From: Actinomycetes bacterium
Lineage (GTDB): Bacteria > Actinomycetota > Acidimicrobiia > Acidimicrobiales > Palsa-688
DNA length: 12,789 nt
NCBI GenBank assembly: GCA_021846485.1
Contig: JAJZWW010000055.1
Location: forward strand, 1 to 12,789
Reading direction: 5' to 3'
A model generated the notes under the pieces. The model was given only the letters and a program-made list of their open reading frames with translations, had not been told where the DNA came from and did no database searches. The position numbers and the translations under genes are program-made. This document shows positions 1 to 5,962 of the stretch, piece by piece. Each line of letters opens with the position of its first letter. Position 1 is the stretch's first letter.

Positions 1-684
1 CCCGCCCACGCCGCCCCCGCCGCCCCCGCCGGCCAGCTCCGGGGCGACCCGTCCCCCGTCGCCGGGCACGGTCACCCGCCGATCCGCCGGGACCAGCCCT
101 ACGCACATGCCGAGCAGCGCGAGCAGGCCGGCGACGACCTCGAAGGGGGTCCGCAGCCCGCCGGCGGTGTAGAGCACGCTGCCGAGGAACGGCCCGATCG
201 TGAAGCCGGCCATCTGGGCGCTCGACAGGTACCCGAGTCGCTTGCCGCGCCGGACCCCGGTCACCCCGACGCTGGCCTGGCGCAGGGCGGCGGGTGAGAC
301 GATCCCGTAGCCGATGCCGCCGAGCGCCCGAGCGCCCACCAGTCCCCAGAGCCCCCCGGCGAAGGCGAACCACACGAGCCCTCCGGCGCCGAGCAGCACA
401 CCGAGGAGCAGCAGGCGCCCCGCTCGGTCCCCGTCCAGCAACGGACCGGCGGCGAGCTGGGCGAAGAGGGCGGCGAAGAAGCTGGCGCCCGACATCAGCC
501 CGAGGGTGTAGGTCGGCAGGTGGTGGACGTCCTGGACGTGGGCGAGGAGGGGGAAGAGCACCCCGATCCCGACTGCCTCCAGGCACACCACGGCGGCGAG
601 CAGTGCGAAGTAGACGTCGCGTTCCCGCTCCGGGCCCTGGTCGGCCGCGTCGGGCAGCTCGCGGTCCGCCCGCAGCTCGGTCAC
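1..684 (-). CDS. MFS transporter, N-terminal half (runs off left edge)
   Basis: Major facilitator superfamily secondary transporter of the inner membrane; substrate not predictable. The frame is open over 228 codons from a GTG at 684-682 to base 1 with no stop, so the C-terminal half lies outside the window. The protein has a charged cytoplasmic N-terminus (about residues 1-24) followed by about six hydrophobic helices. The loop after helix 2 carries an MFS motif-A-like sequence (GPLLDGDRAGR, residues 80-90), and a glycine-rich helix (GGIGYGIVSPAAL) follows. At the left edge is a Gly-rich stretch (about residues 219-228), which fits the central cytoplasmic loop between the two six-helix halves. 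The start was chosen because a TACCCT hexamer sits 6 nt upstream and there is no Shine-Dalgarno. It is divergent from nadE. The family looks like drug/metabolite efflux MFS proteins, but that is not decisive. Confidence 0.88.
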   Translation of the reverse strand, partial: MTELRADRELPDAADQGPERERDVYFALLAAVVCLEAVGIGVLFPLLAHVQDVHHLPTYTLGLMSGASFFAALFAQLAAGPLLDGDRAGRLLLLGVLLGAGGLVWFAFAGGLWGLVGARALGGIGYGIVSPAALRQASVGVTGVRRGKRLGYLSSAQMAGFTIGPFLGSVLYTAGGLRTPFEVVAGLLALLGMCVGLVPADRRVTVPGDGGRVAPELAGGGGGGGVGG

Positions 685-690
685 CTGCGG

Positions 691-696
691 AGGGTA
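691..696 (-). promoter_or_regulatory. -10 hexamer of the MFS gene, probable leaderless start
   Basis: On the minus strand TACCCT is followed by six bases (CCGCAG) and then the GTG start codon. With normal -10 geometry the transcript would begin on the start codon itself. No convincing -35 element is visible. This is inferred from position and from the same arrangement at other genes in the window. Confidence 0.5.
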
Positions 697-739
697 CCGG
701 TTGGTTCGGTGTTCAGGCCGGGCGTCGAGGCCGGCCAGA

Positions 740-800
740 CCCGACCGGCGCGGCACTGGGCCGACCGGGGTTGGGCCGGCCGGGGCCCGACCGGCGCGGC
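740..800. repeat. 15-bp direct repeat in the MFS/nadE divergent intergenic region
   Basis: CCCGACCGGCGCGGC occurs at 740-754 and again at 786-800, start-to-start distance 46 bp. The segment between them also has related GGGCCGACCGGGG and GGCCGGCCGGGGC sequences. The 289-bp region between the MFS start (684) and the nadE start (974) holds no convincing gene: the open frame from 701 that joins nadE lacks recognisable protein character before the GTG at 974. The repeats may be regulatory or simply local low-complexity GC sequence. Confidence 0.4.
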
Positions 801-960
801 GCTGCTCGGCCTTCTGGCCGGCGTGGCCGAGCTCTCGAGCCCCTTCAACACCAGTTTCCTCCTCCTCGCAGCGCGTCCGCTCGGCGTTCTCCGCCGGGCG
901 CCTAGCGGTTGAGCCCTACCGCCTCGCGGCCGGTCCCCACCCGCCGGCTCACCCCCCCGT

Positions 961-966
961 TAGCCT
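961..966 (+). promoter_or_regulatory. -10 hexamer of nadE, probable leaderless start
   Basis: TAGCCT lies 7 nt upstream of the GTG at 974, which puts the predicted transcription start at about 973. There is no ribosome-binding sequence between the box and the start codon. No clear -35 is seen. Confidence 0.55.
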
Positions 967-973
967 CGGGTGG

Positions 974-2728
974 GTGAGTCGACTGCGCGTCGCCCTGTGC
1001 CAGCTTGACCCGGTCGTGGGCGACCTCCCCGGCAACACGGCGGCAATCATCGCGAGCCTGGCGCGCGCCGAGGACGCCGGCGCCGACCTGGCGGTCTTCG
1101 GCGAGCTGGCGGTGACCGGCTACCCGCCCGAGGACCTGTTGTTGAAGCCGGGGTTCGTCGACGACAACCTCGCTCACCTGGCCGAGATCGCCGCAGCGAC
1201 CGCTGGCGGGGGGTGCGCCGCGGTCGTCGGCTTCGTGGCCGAGGACCTGGACCTCTACAACGCCGCCGCCGTCTGCGCAGCAGGCGAGGTCCGCGGCGTG
1301 TACCGCAAGCAGCAGCTGCCCAACTACGGCGTGTTCGACGAACAGCGGTACTTCGGGGCGGGCAGCGGTGCCGAGCAGCTCTACACGATCGGGGGGGTGC
1401 GGGTCGGCGTGTCGATCTGCGAGGACCTGTGGGACCCCTGCGGAGCGATCGCCGAGCAGGCCGCGGCCGGCGCGGAGCTGGTGGTCAACATCAACGCCTC
1501 CCCCTACCACGCCGACCGCCTCGCCGAGCGGGAGCACCTCCTCTCCACCCGCGCGGCCGACGCCTCCTGCCCGTTGGTGTACCTGAACCAGGTGGGCGGC
1601 CAGGACGAGCTGGTCTTCGACGGGGCGTCGATGGTCGTCGACGCCGAGGGGAGGGTGGTCGCCTCGCTACCGCAGTTCGAGGAGGCCTTCGAGGTCGTGG
1701 ACCTGGACATCCGTCCCGCCTACCGCAAGCGGCTCCTCGACCCCCGCGGCCGCCGGCGGGCGCCCGCCCCGCTGCCGGTCGCGGCGGTGAGCGAGCAGCC
1801 CCGCCAGGTTCCCGGCGCCCCCCGTCCCGGCCCGCCGAGGGCGGTGCGCCTCGGCCCGGAGGAGGAGGTCTACCGGGCGCTGGTCGTCGGCACCCACGAC
1901 TACGTCCGCAAGAACGGCTTCGCCGACGTCGTCGTCGCCCTCTCCGGAGGGATCGACTCCTCGCTGGTGACCGTGGTGGCCGCCGACGCGCTCGGCGCCG
2001 AGCGAGTCCACAGCGTGGCGATGCCGTCCCGCTACTCGAGCGAGCACTCCCTGGCCGACGCGGCCGAGCTCGCCCGCCGCCTCGGGGTGGACCACCGGGT
2101 CGTGCCGATCGAGCCGGCGCACACCGCCTTCGCGGAGATGCTGGCCGGCAGCTTCGCCGGGCGCGGCGAGGACCTCACCGAGGAGAACCTGCAGAGCCGG
2201 ATCCGGGGCGTGACGCTCATGGCCTTGTCCAACAAGTTCGGTTGGCTCGTGCTCACCACCGGCAACAAGAGCGAGATGGCGGTCGGCTACTCCACGCTCT
2301 ACGGGGACACCGCCGGCGGCTTCGCGGTGATCCGCGACGTACCGAAGACCCTGGTCTACCGGCTGTGCCGCTGGCGCAACTCGGTGGGGGAGGTGATCCC
2401 CGCGTCGGTGCTGGCCAAGCCACCCTCCGCCGAACTGCGCCCCGACCAGCGCGACGACCAGAACCTGCCCGCCTACGAGGTGCTCGACCCGGTCCTCGAG
2501 GCCTACGTGGAGCGCGACCGCACCCCTGCCGAGCTGGTGGCCGACGGCTTCGACGGCGAGCTGGTGGCCCAGGTGGTGGGCCTGGTCGACAGCGCCGAGT
2601 ACAAGCGGCGCCAGTCACCGCCGGGGGTGCGGGTGACTCCCAAGGCCTTCGGCAAGGATCGTCGGGTGCCGATCACCAACCATTACCGTCTACCTGAGGG
2701 TTCGGGGAAAGGGGGGCGGAGGTGGTGA
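974..2728 (+). CDS. nadE: Glutamine-dependent NAD+ synthetase
   Basis: Cytoplasmic enzyme of the last step of NAD+ biosynthesis: it amidates nicotinate adenine dinucleotide with ATP, taking ammonia from glutamine. The protein is 584 residues with two domains. The N-terminal nitrilase-type glutaminase (about 1-265) shows the expected Glu-Lys-Cys triad: E44 in FGELAVTGYPPEDLL, K112 in YRKQQLPNYGVFDE, and C149 in SICEDLW. A Pro/Arg-rich linker (about 258-292) leads to the synthetase domain with the ATP-pyrophosphatase P-loop SGGIDSS (324-330), then LTTGNKSEMAVGYSTLYGD and the C-terminal KRRQSPPGVRVTPKAFGKDRR typical of the family. The frame stays open upstream to 701, but GTG 974 is the start because family homology begins at once (LRVALCQLDPVVGD) and a -10 hexamer lies just upstream. 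Its end overlaps the TetR start, so the two are probably co-transcribed. Confidence 0.96.
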   Translation: MSRLRVALCQLDPVVGDLPGNTAAIIASLARAEDAGADLAVFGELAVTGYPPEDLLLKPGFVDDNLAHLAEIAAATAGGGCAAVVGFVAEDLDLYNAAAVCAAGEVRGVYRKQQLPNYGVFDEQRYFGAGSGAEQLYTIGGVRVGVSICEDLWDPCGAIAEQAAAGAELVVNINASPYHADRLAEREHLLSTRAADASCPLVYLNQVGGQDELVFDGASMVVDAEGRVVASLPQFEEAFEVVDLDIRPAYRKRLLDPRGRRRAPAPLPVAAVSEQPRQVPGAPRPGPPRAVRLGPEEEVYRALVVGTHDYVRKNGFADVVVALSGGIDSSLVTVVAADALGAERVHSVAMPSRYSSEHSLADAAELARRLGVDHRVVPIEPAHTAFAEMLAGSFAGRGEDLTEENLQSRIRGVTLMALSNKFGWLVLTTGNKSEMAVGYSTLYGDTAGGFAVIRDVPKTLVYRLCRWRNSVGEVIPASVLAKPPSAELRPDQRDDQNLPAYEVLDPVLEAYVERDRTPAELVADGFDGELVAQVVGLVDSAEYKRRQSPPGVRVTPKAFGKDRRVPITNHYRLPEGSGKGGRRW

Positions 2729-3384
2729 GCCCGCCGGTTTCACCGCTCCCGAGCGCCGCCGCCCCCACGGTCCGCAGGGCTCGGGCCCGGAGGGGCGAAG
2801 GTGACCGGCTGCGCGACGAGATCCTCGCCGCGGCCGAGGCGCTGCTCATCGCCACTGGTGACGAGTCGGCGCTGTCGATCCGGGCGATCGCCGCCGCGGT
2901 GGGGGTGACCCCACCGGCGATCTACCTGCACTTCGCGGACCGAAGCGAACTGATCTTCGCGGTCTGCGAGCGGCGCTGGTCGGCTCTGCAGGGGGCCATG
3001 GACGCCGCGGCGGCCGGCGTCGCCGACCCGATCGAGCGGATCCGGCGGCGGGGCGAGGCGTACCTGCGCTTCGGCACGGACCACCCCGAGCACTACCGGG
3101 TGCTCATGATGAGCCGCCCGGAGGAGACCCCCGCCCGCTTCGGCGACGAGCGCCTCGCCGGTACCGCCGGGATCGAGGTGGTGGCCGCTGACCTGCGGGA
3201 GGCGATCGCCGCCGGCGTGCTCCCCGATCAGGACGCCGGCGAGGCCGCGGTGATGCTCTGGATGGCGGTCCACGGCATGGTGGCCCTGCTCATATCCAAG
3301 CCCGACTTCCCCTTCCCGCCCGCCGAGCAGCTCTTCGACCACTTCTACCGCCTCACCATGGCCGGGCTCGGGGGTCGGGTGTGA
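2722..3384 (+). CDS. TetR-family transcriptional regulator with WHG-type C-terminal domain
   Basis: DNA-binding repressor of 220 residues. The N-terminal helix-turn-helix is clear: ILAAAEALL, then LSIRAIAAAVGVTPPAIYLHF (about 51-71) and the DRSELIFAV helix. The C-terminal region contains W-x-A-V-H-G-M (in MLWMAVHGMVALLI) and the HPEHYRVLM segment typical of TetR proteins with the WHG/TetR_C_33 domain; the ligand is unknown. Two GTG codons compete as start: 2722, and 2725, which gives a GTGA overlap with the nadE stop. A GGGGGGCGGAGG purine run lies immediately upstream, so translation is coupled or SD-driven. The first ~25 residues are Pro/Ala/Arg-rich and probably disordered. The downstream gene overlaps its stop by 4 nt. 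Whether it controls nadE, the divergent MFS gene or another target cannot be told from the sequence. Confidence 0.92.
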   Translation: MVSPPVSPLPSAAAPTVRRARARRGEGDRLRDEILAAAEALLIATGDESALSIRAIAAAVGVTPPAIYLHFADRSELIFAVCERRWSALQGAMDAAAAGVADPIERIRRRGEAYLRFGTDHPEHYRVLMMSRPEETPARFGDERLAGTAGIEVVAADLREAIAAGVLPDQDAGEAAVMLWMAVHGMVALLISKPDFPFPPAEQLFDHFYRLTMAGLGGRV

Positions 3385-3920
3385 CCATGACCCTCGAGGA
3401 GTCGTCCGCCCGCTGCGGCGGTCACTGCTGGATCGAGCGCCGAGTCTTCGAGCTGCTGGGCGCGTGGGGGGCCTCGGCGGGGGCCGCGGGGGTGGTGGTG
3501 CTCCTCGACCGCCACAGCCAGCATGCCGCGTGGAGGGCAGGTCAGTGGTGGGAGCGGCTGCCGGTGCGCGCCGGGCTGGACCGAGAGGCTCTGGTCGTGC
3601 CGCCATCGGGATGGGGGGAGGCGCTCGGGGCCGCCGGCGAGCACCGGCCGGCTCCCGCGGGCGGTGACCCGGGCCTGCTGGCGGTCACCCACCGGGTGGT
3701 CCTCCCGCGCCTCTCGGCCCGCTACCGCGACCACGCGGGCCGGGCCGGGCCGGTCGCCGACGCGCCGGTGCTGCGCACCCTGGGCCTCGCCGCCGGCGAC
3801 GTGCGGGTCGACTGGGAGGAGGGGGAGGTCGGACTGCAGGAGCTGCTCGTGGACCGCGAGTCGCTGGCCGTGGCGTCGAAGGCGGCCAGGGAAGCCGAGG
3901 CCGCCTTTGTGGTCGGCTAG
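3381..3920 (+). CDS. Conserved-looking hypothetical protein, possibly ferritin-like helical bundle
   Basis: I recognise this as a type of actinobacterial hypothetical protein but cannot name a function. It has 179 residues, is mainly helical and has no signal peptide or membrane segment. Residues in the right kind of positions for metal binding are E19 (CWIERRVFELLG), D43/H45/H48 (LLDRHSQHAAW), H104 (VTHRVVLPRL), H118 (RYRDHAG) and D144/E146 (VDWEEGE). This pattern of E and H..H on successive helices recalls ferritin-like four-helix bundles; that is inference only. The GTG start at 3381 overlaps the TetR stop as GTGA, indicating translational coupling; an ATG two codons later (3387) is the alternative. 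Its TAG stop forms the first three bases of the putative -10 of the next small ORF. Confidence 0.8.
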   Translation: MTMTLEESSARCGGHCWIERRVFELLGAWGASAGAAGVVVLLDRHSQHAAWRAGQWWERLPVRAGLDREALVVPPSGWGEALGAAGEHRPAPAGGDPGLLAVTHRVVLPRLSARYRDHAGRAGPVADAPVLRTLGLAAGDVRVDWEEGEVGLQELLVDRESLAVASKAAREAEAAFVVG

Positions 3921-3923
3921 CGT
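3918..3923 (+). promoter_or_regulatory. Putative -10 hexamer for the 24-residue ORF
   Basis: TAGCGT, whose TAG is also the stop codon of the preceding gene, lies 8 nt before the ATG at 3932, the same arrangement as other unit starts in this window. It is predicted from spacing only. Confidence 0.4.
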
Positions 3924-3931
3924 GAGCGACC

Positions 3932-4006
3932 ATGAAGAAGCTCCTCTTGCTCGCCGCCCTCCTAGGACTCGGGTTCTTCGCCGCGAAGAAGCTGAAGGTC
4001 GTCTGA
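3932..4006 (+). CDS. Predicted 24-residue single-pass membrane peptide
   Basis: A short open frame encodes a peptide starting MKKLLLL and ending AAKKLKVV: two lysines, about 15-16 hydrophobic residues (Leu/Ala/Gly/Phe), then a second lysine cluster. This is the layout of a tiny membrane-spanning or membrane-surface peptide. Support: the TAGNNT box 8 nt upstream, 11 bp separation from the previous stop, G/C at nearly all third positions, and a hairpin 50 bp downstream. Against: it is very short, has no Shine-Dalgarno, and chance hydrophobic ORFs of this size are common. Similar lysine-flanked micro-proteins are known in actinobacteria, but I cannot assign this one to a family. Function unknown. 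Confidence 0.5.
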   Translation: MKKLLLLAALLGLGFFAAKKLKVV

Positions 4007-4055
4007 GCCGAGCGGTCCGCTACACCCGCCGGACCCGAGCCCGCCTGCTTCCTGC

Positions 4056-4074
4056 GGGCGCGTTCTTCGCGCCC
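4056..4074. terminator. GC-rich hairpin between convergent units
   Basis: GGGCGCG (4056-4062) and CGCGCCC (4068-4074) form a perfect 7-bp stem around a TTCTT loop. It sits in the 113-bp gap between the small ORF (+) and the HAD gene (-), where a bidirectional terminator would be expected. There is no U-tract on either strand, which is common for actinobacterial terminators but lowers certainty. A weaker CCCGC/GCGGG hairpin overlaps it upstream (about 4040-4058). Confidence 0.5.
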
Positions 4075-4119
4075 TGGGCGTAGGGCTCGCGGCTCCCACC
4101 GGCCGGACCGGGGGAGGGT

Positions 4120-4902
4120 TCAGCGGCGCCGGCCGGCCCACCAGGCGGTGAGGGCGGCGGCCGCCGCGGCCGCGGCGATCCCGCCGGCGGCCCAAGTCGC
4201 CGGCCGTCGACCGGGGCGTATCGGGCCGGGGGCGTCGGGCCGCAGCTCGAAGCGGGCCACCTCCCAGCCGCGCAGCAGCGCCACGCGTCGCAGCGCCCGG
4301 TCGGGGTTGACCGCCACCGGGTGGCCGACCATCTCGAGCAGCGGCAGGTCGGTGATCGAGTCGCTGTAGGCCCACGACTGGGAGAGGTCGATGCCCTCCC
4401 GGCGGGCCAGCTCGCCGATCAGCTCCGCCTTGGCCGGACCGTAGGCGTAGCGCTCCATGCGGCCGCTGTAGCGCCCCCGGTCGTCGAGGACCGCCCGGGA
4501 GGCGATCACCGTGTCGACGCCGAGGCGGGCGCCGATCGGCTCGACGAGCTCCTCGGGAGCGGCCGAGACCAACACGATGCGCCGGCCCGCCGCCCGGTGC
4601 TCGGCCATCAGGGCCACCGCCTCGGCGTGGGTGATCGGGTCCACGACCCGGTCGATGCCGTCGCCGACGAGCCGGCGAACCTCCGCCTGGTCCCAGCCGT
4701 GGGTAGCCGACAGGACCGACTTCTGGATCCGGGCCACCCGCCGGGGACCGGCGCCCCAGCGGAGGTACACCAGCTGGGTAGCGGCCCCCTGCACCAGGTT
4801 GCGGCGGCGCAGCAGGCCCGCCCGGAAGAAGGCGGGGGCGAACGCCATCATCGAGGAGCTCGCGAGCACGGTCTTGTCCAGGTCGAAGAAGGCCGCCTCC
4901 AC
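4120..4902 (-). CDS. HAD-IB family phosphatase (SerB-like) with C-terminal hydrophobic anchor
   Basis: Haloacid-dehalogenase superfamily phosphatase, subfamily IB, the phosphoserine-phosphatase-like group; the substrate may be a phosphoserine- or phospholipid-type monoester and cannot be fixed from sequence. It has 260 residues. All four HAD motifs are visible: motif I DLDKT (nucleophile D7, acid/base D9), motif II LVSA (S113), motif III K158 in YGPAKAELIG, and motif IV YSDSITDLPLL (D181, D185). Residues 13-50 form the helical C1 cap with aromatic and hydrophobic residues. After the HAD fold there is a Pro-rich linker and an Ala-rich hydrophobic segment (about 236-255) ending in WWAGRRR, a likely tail anchor facing the membrane. 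The GTG start is preceded by TAGCAT with a 6-nt gap. Divergent from the STAS gene, convergent with the small ORF. Confidence 0.92.
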   Translation of the reverse strand: MEAAFFDLDKTVLASSSMMAFAPAFFRAGLLRRRNLVQGAATQLVYLRWGAGPRRVARIQKSVLSATHGWDQAEVRRLVGDGIDRVVDPITHAEAVALMAEHRAAGRRIVLVSAAPEELVEPIGARLGVDTVIASRAVLDDRGRYSGRMERYAYGPAKAELIGELARREGIDLSQSWAYSDSITDLPLLEMVGHPVAVNPDRALRRVALLRGWEVARFELRPDAPGPIRPGRRPATWAAGGIAAAAAAAALTAWWAGRRR

Positions 4903-4908
4903 GCCCCG

Positions 4909-4914
4909 ATGCTA
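4909..4914 (-). promoter_or_regulatory. -10 hexamer of the HAD gene, probable leaderless start
   Basis: On the minus strand TAGCAT is followed by CGGGGC and the GTG start codon. The 6-nt gap puts the transcription start on the GTG. No SD is present and no clear -35 is visible. Confidence 0.55.
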
Positions 4915-5002
4915 GATGGCGCCGGCCGGCGGGGGCCGACCACGCCGGACGGTTCCCGGACGGGCATCGCGGCGATGACCGGCGCCACCCTTCCCGGGTG
5001 GG

Positions 5003-5043
5003 TACAGTCGCCGAGAACTGCCCGGGACGTCCGGGCTCGGCGA
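5003..5043 (+). promoter_or_regulatory. Candidate promoter and nested inverted repeat upstream of the STAS gene
   Basis: A TACAGT hexamer (5003-5008) is a candidate -10. It overlaps a nested inverted repeat: outer arms TCGCCGAG (5008-5015) and CTCGGCGA (5036-5043), inner arms CCCGG (5021-5025) and CCGGG (5031-5035) around GACGT. If transcription starts from TACAGT (about 5015) only the inner hairpin would be transcribed whole; then the outer symmetry would act as a DNA operator, if at all. If a promoter lies further upstream, the full 36-nt structure would form in the RNA about 20 nt before the ATG. Both readings are inference from symmetry. Confidence 0.4.
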
Positions 5044-5050
5044 CGGGCAG

Positions 5051-5062
5051 TAGGAAGGAAGG
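5051..5062 (+). promoter_or_regulatory. Shine-Dalgarno of the STAS gene
   Basis: TAGGAAGGAAGG ends 2 nt before the ATG at 5065, with AGGA at a 9-nt spacing. It is the clearest ribosome-binding sequence in the window. It fixes the start and contrasts with the SD-less starts of most other transcription units here. Confidence 0.7.
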
Positions 5063-5064
5063 TC

Positions 5065-5403
5065 ATGGAGCTCGGTCTGGAGGTCGACGAGAGCCGTCCC
5101 CCCTACACGGTGCTCGCAGTCACCGGTGAGGTGGACGTCTACACCGCTCCCCGGCTGCGGGAGCGCCTCGTGGAGCTGGCCAGCCAGGGACGCAACCAGG
5201 TGGTGGTGGACCTGGAGGGCGTCGAGTTCCTCGACTCGACCGGTCTCGGCGTGCTCGTCGGGGGGCTCAAGCGGCTGCGGAGCAACGACGGGGACCTCCG
5301 GCTGGTCTGCACCCAGTCGCGGATCCTGAAGGTCTTCGAGATCACCGGCCTCACCAAGGTCTTTGCCGTCTCCGGCTCGGTCGAAGAGGCCACGGCGGGC
5401 TGA
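5065..5403 (+). CDS. STAS-domain anti-sigma factor antagonist (SpoIIAA/RsbV-like)
   Basis: Single STAS domain protein of 112 residues, the usual size for SpoIIAA/RsbV antagonists. In this family the unphosphorylated form binds the anti-sigma kinase and frees the sigma factor; phosphorylation of a conserved serine reverses this. That serine is S58 in EFLDSTGLGVLVGGLKRLR. The start of the fold (VTGEVDVYTAPRLRERL) and the end (FEITGLTKVFAVSGSVEEA) match the family well. The ATG is set by a good SD. The RsbW-like kinase gene begins 24 bp downstream, so the two are very probably one operon and partners. No sigma factor gene accompanies them, so the target is encoded elsewhere. Confidence 0.94.
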   Translation: MELGLEVDESRPPYTVLAVTGEVDVYTAPRLRERLVELASQGRNQVVVDLEGVEFLDSTGLGVLVGGLKRLRSNDGDLRLVCTQSRILKVFEITGLTKVFAVSGSVEEATAG

Positions 5404-5427
5404 TCGCAGGCTGGTCGCCGTCCGCCG

Positions 5428-5913
5428 ATGATCGTCGCCTTCGAGCTAGCGGTTCCCGCCAGCCCCGAGTACATCGCCGTCGTCCGACTGGTCGTGTCGT
5501 CACTGGCGTCGGCGCGGCGCAACCTCGCCGACGAGCGGATCGACGACTTGAAGCTCGCCGTGTCGGAGGCCTGCACCAATGCCATGGAGGCCCACCGCTG
5601 GTCGGGGAGCCGCGACCCGGTCGTGGTGCGCGTGCTGGAGGCCGACGAACGCCTCGAGGTCGAGATCGTCGACCATGGCGGCGGCTTCGACCCCGACGGC
5701 CTGGCGCTGCACCCCCCGGTCACCGACCCGAGCCGGCTCGACTTCGAGCGCGGCCTCGGCATCCCGCTCATCCGTACGCTGGTCGACCTGGCCCGCTTCG
5801 AGCGCCTCCAGGACGGGACCCGGGTGCGGATGGTCGTCTTCGGTGGCCCGGCGGGTGACGGCGGCGACGAGACCAGCGAGATCCTCCGGGCGGTCCTCGC
5901 CGACGACGACTGA
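5428..5913 (+). CDS. HATPase-domain anti-sigma factor / serine kinase (RsbW/SpoIIAB-like)
   Basis: GHKL-type ATPase of 161 residues with no receiver, sensor or membrane segment. The Bergerat ATP-fold motifs are all visible: N-box SEACTNAMEAH (E47, N51), G1-type DHGGGFDP (D82, G84, G86) and G2-type ERGLGIPLIR (G109, G111). The expected activity is binding and inhibiting a sigma factor and phosphorylating the STAS antagonist encoded immediately upstream. It ends in an acidic tail (DGGDETSEILRAVLADDD). The ATG at 5428 lies 24 bp after the STAS stop and has no obvious SD, so translation may depend on readthrough or coupling from the upstream gene. Confidence 0.93.
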   Translation: MIVAFELAVPASPEYIAVVRLVVSSLASARRNLADERIDDLKLAVSEACTNAMEAHRWSGSRDPVVVRVLEADERLEVEIVDHGGGFDPDGLALHPPVTDPSRLDFERGLGIPLIRTLVDLARFERLQDGTRVRMVVFGGPAGDGGDETSEILRAVLADDD

Positions 5914-5949
5914 GCCGGATCGGCTCGCTCGGCGCCCTGCTGCCTCTCG

Positions 5950-5955
5950 TAGGAT
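5950..5955 (+). promoter_or_regulatory. -10 hexamer of the EamA gene, probable leaderless start
   Basis: TAGGAT is followed by seven bases and the GTG start at 5963; the predicted transcription start is about 5962. It suggests that the transporter is a separate unit from the STAS/HATPase pair even though only 49 bp separate the genes. Confidence 0.55.
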
Positions 5956-5962
5956 CCGGTGG

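Noticed and set aside
1..30. GC-rich CCGCC repeats at the left edge as a possible repeat element
   Set aside because: In the MFS frame they encode a Gly-rich central loop; simple codon repetition explains them.
701..973. N-terminal extension of NadE from an ATG at 701
   Set aside because: The extension is Pro/Arg/Ser-rich with no domain character; the nitrilase fold begins right after GTG 974, which also has a -10 hexamer 7 nt upstream.
4321..5064. Upstream extension of the STAS protein across the HAD gene
   Set aside because: It is antisense to the HAD coding sequence; the STAS domain starts at ATG 5065 with a strong SD.
5404..5427. Separate promoter for the HATPase gene
   Set aside because: The 24-bp gap has no TANNNT box or other promoter-like feature; co-transcription with the STAS gene is simpler.
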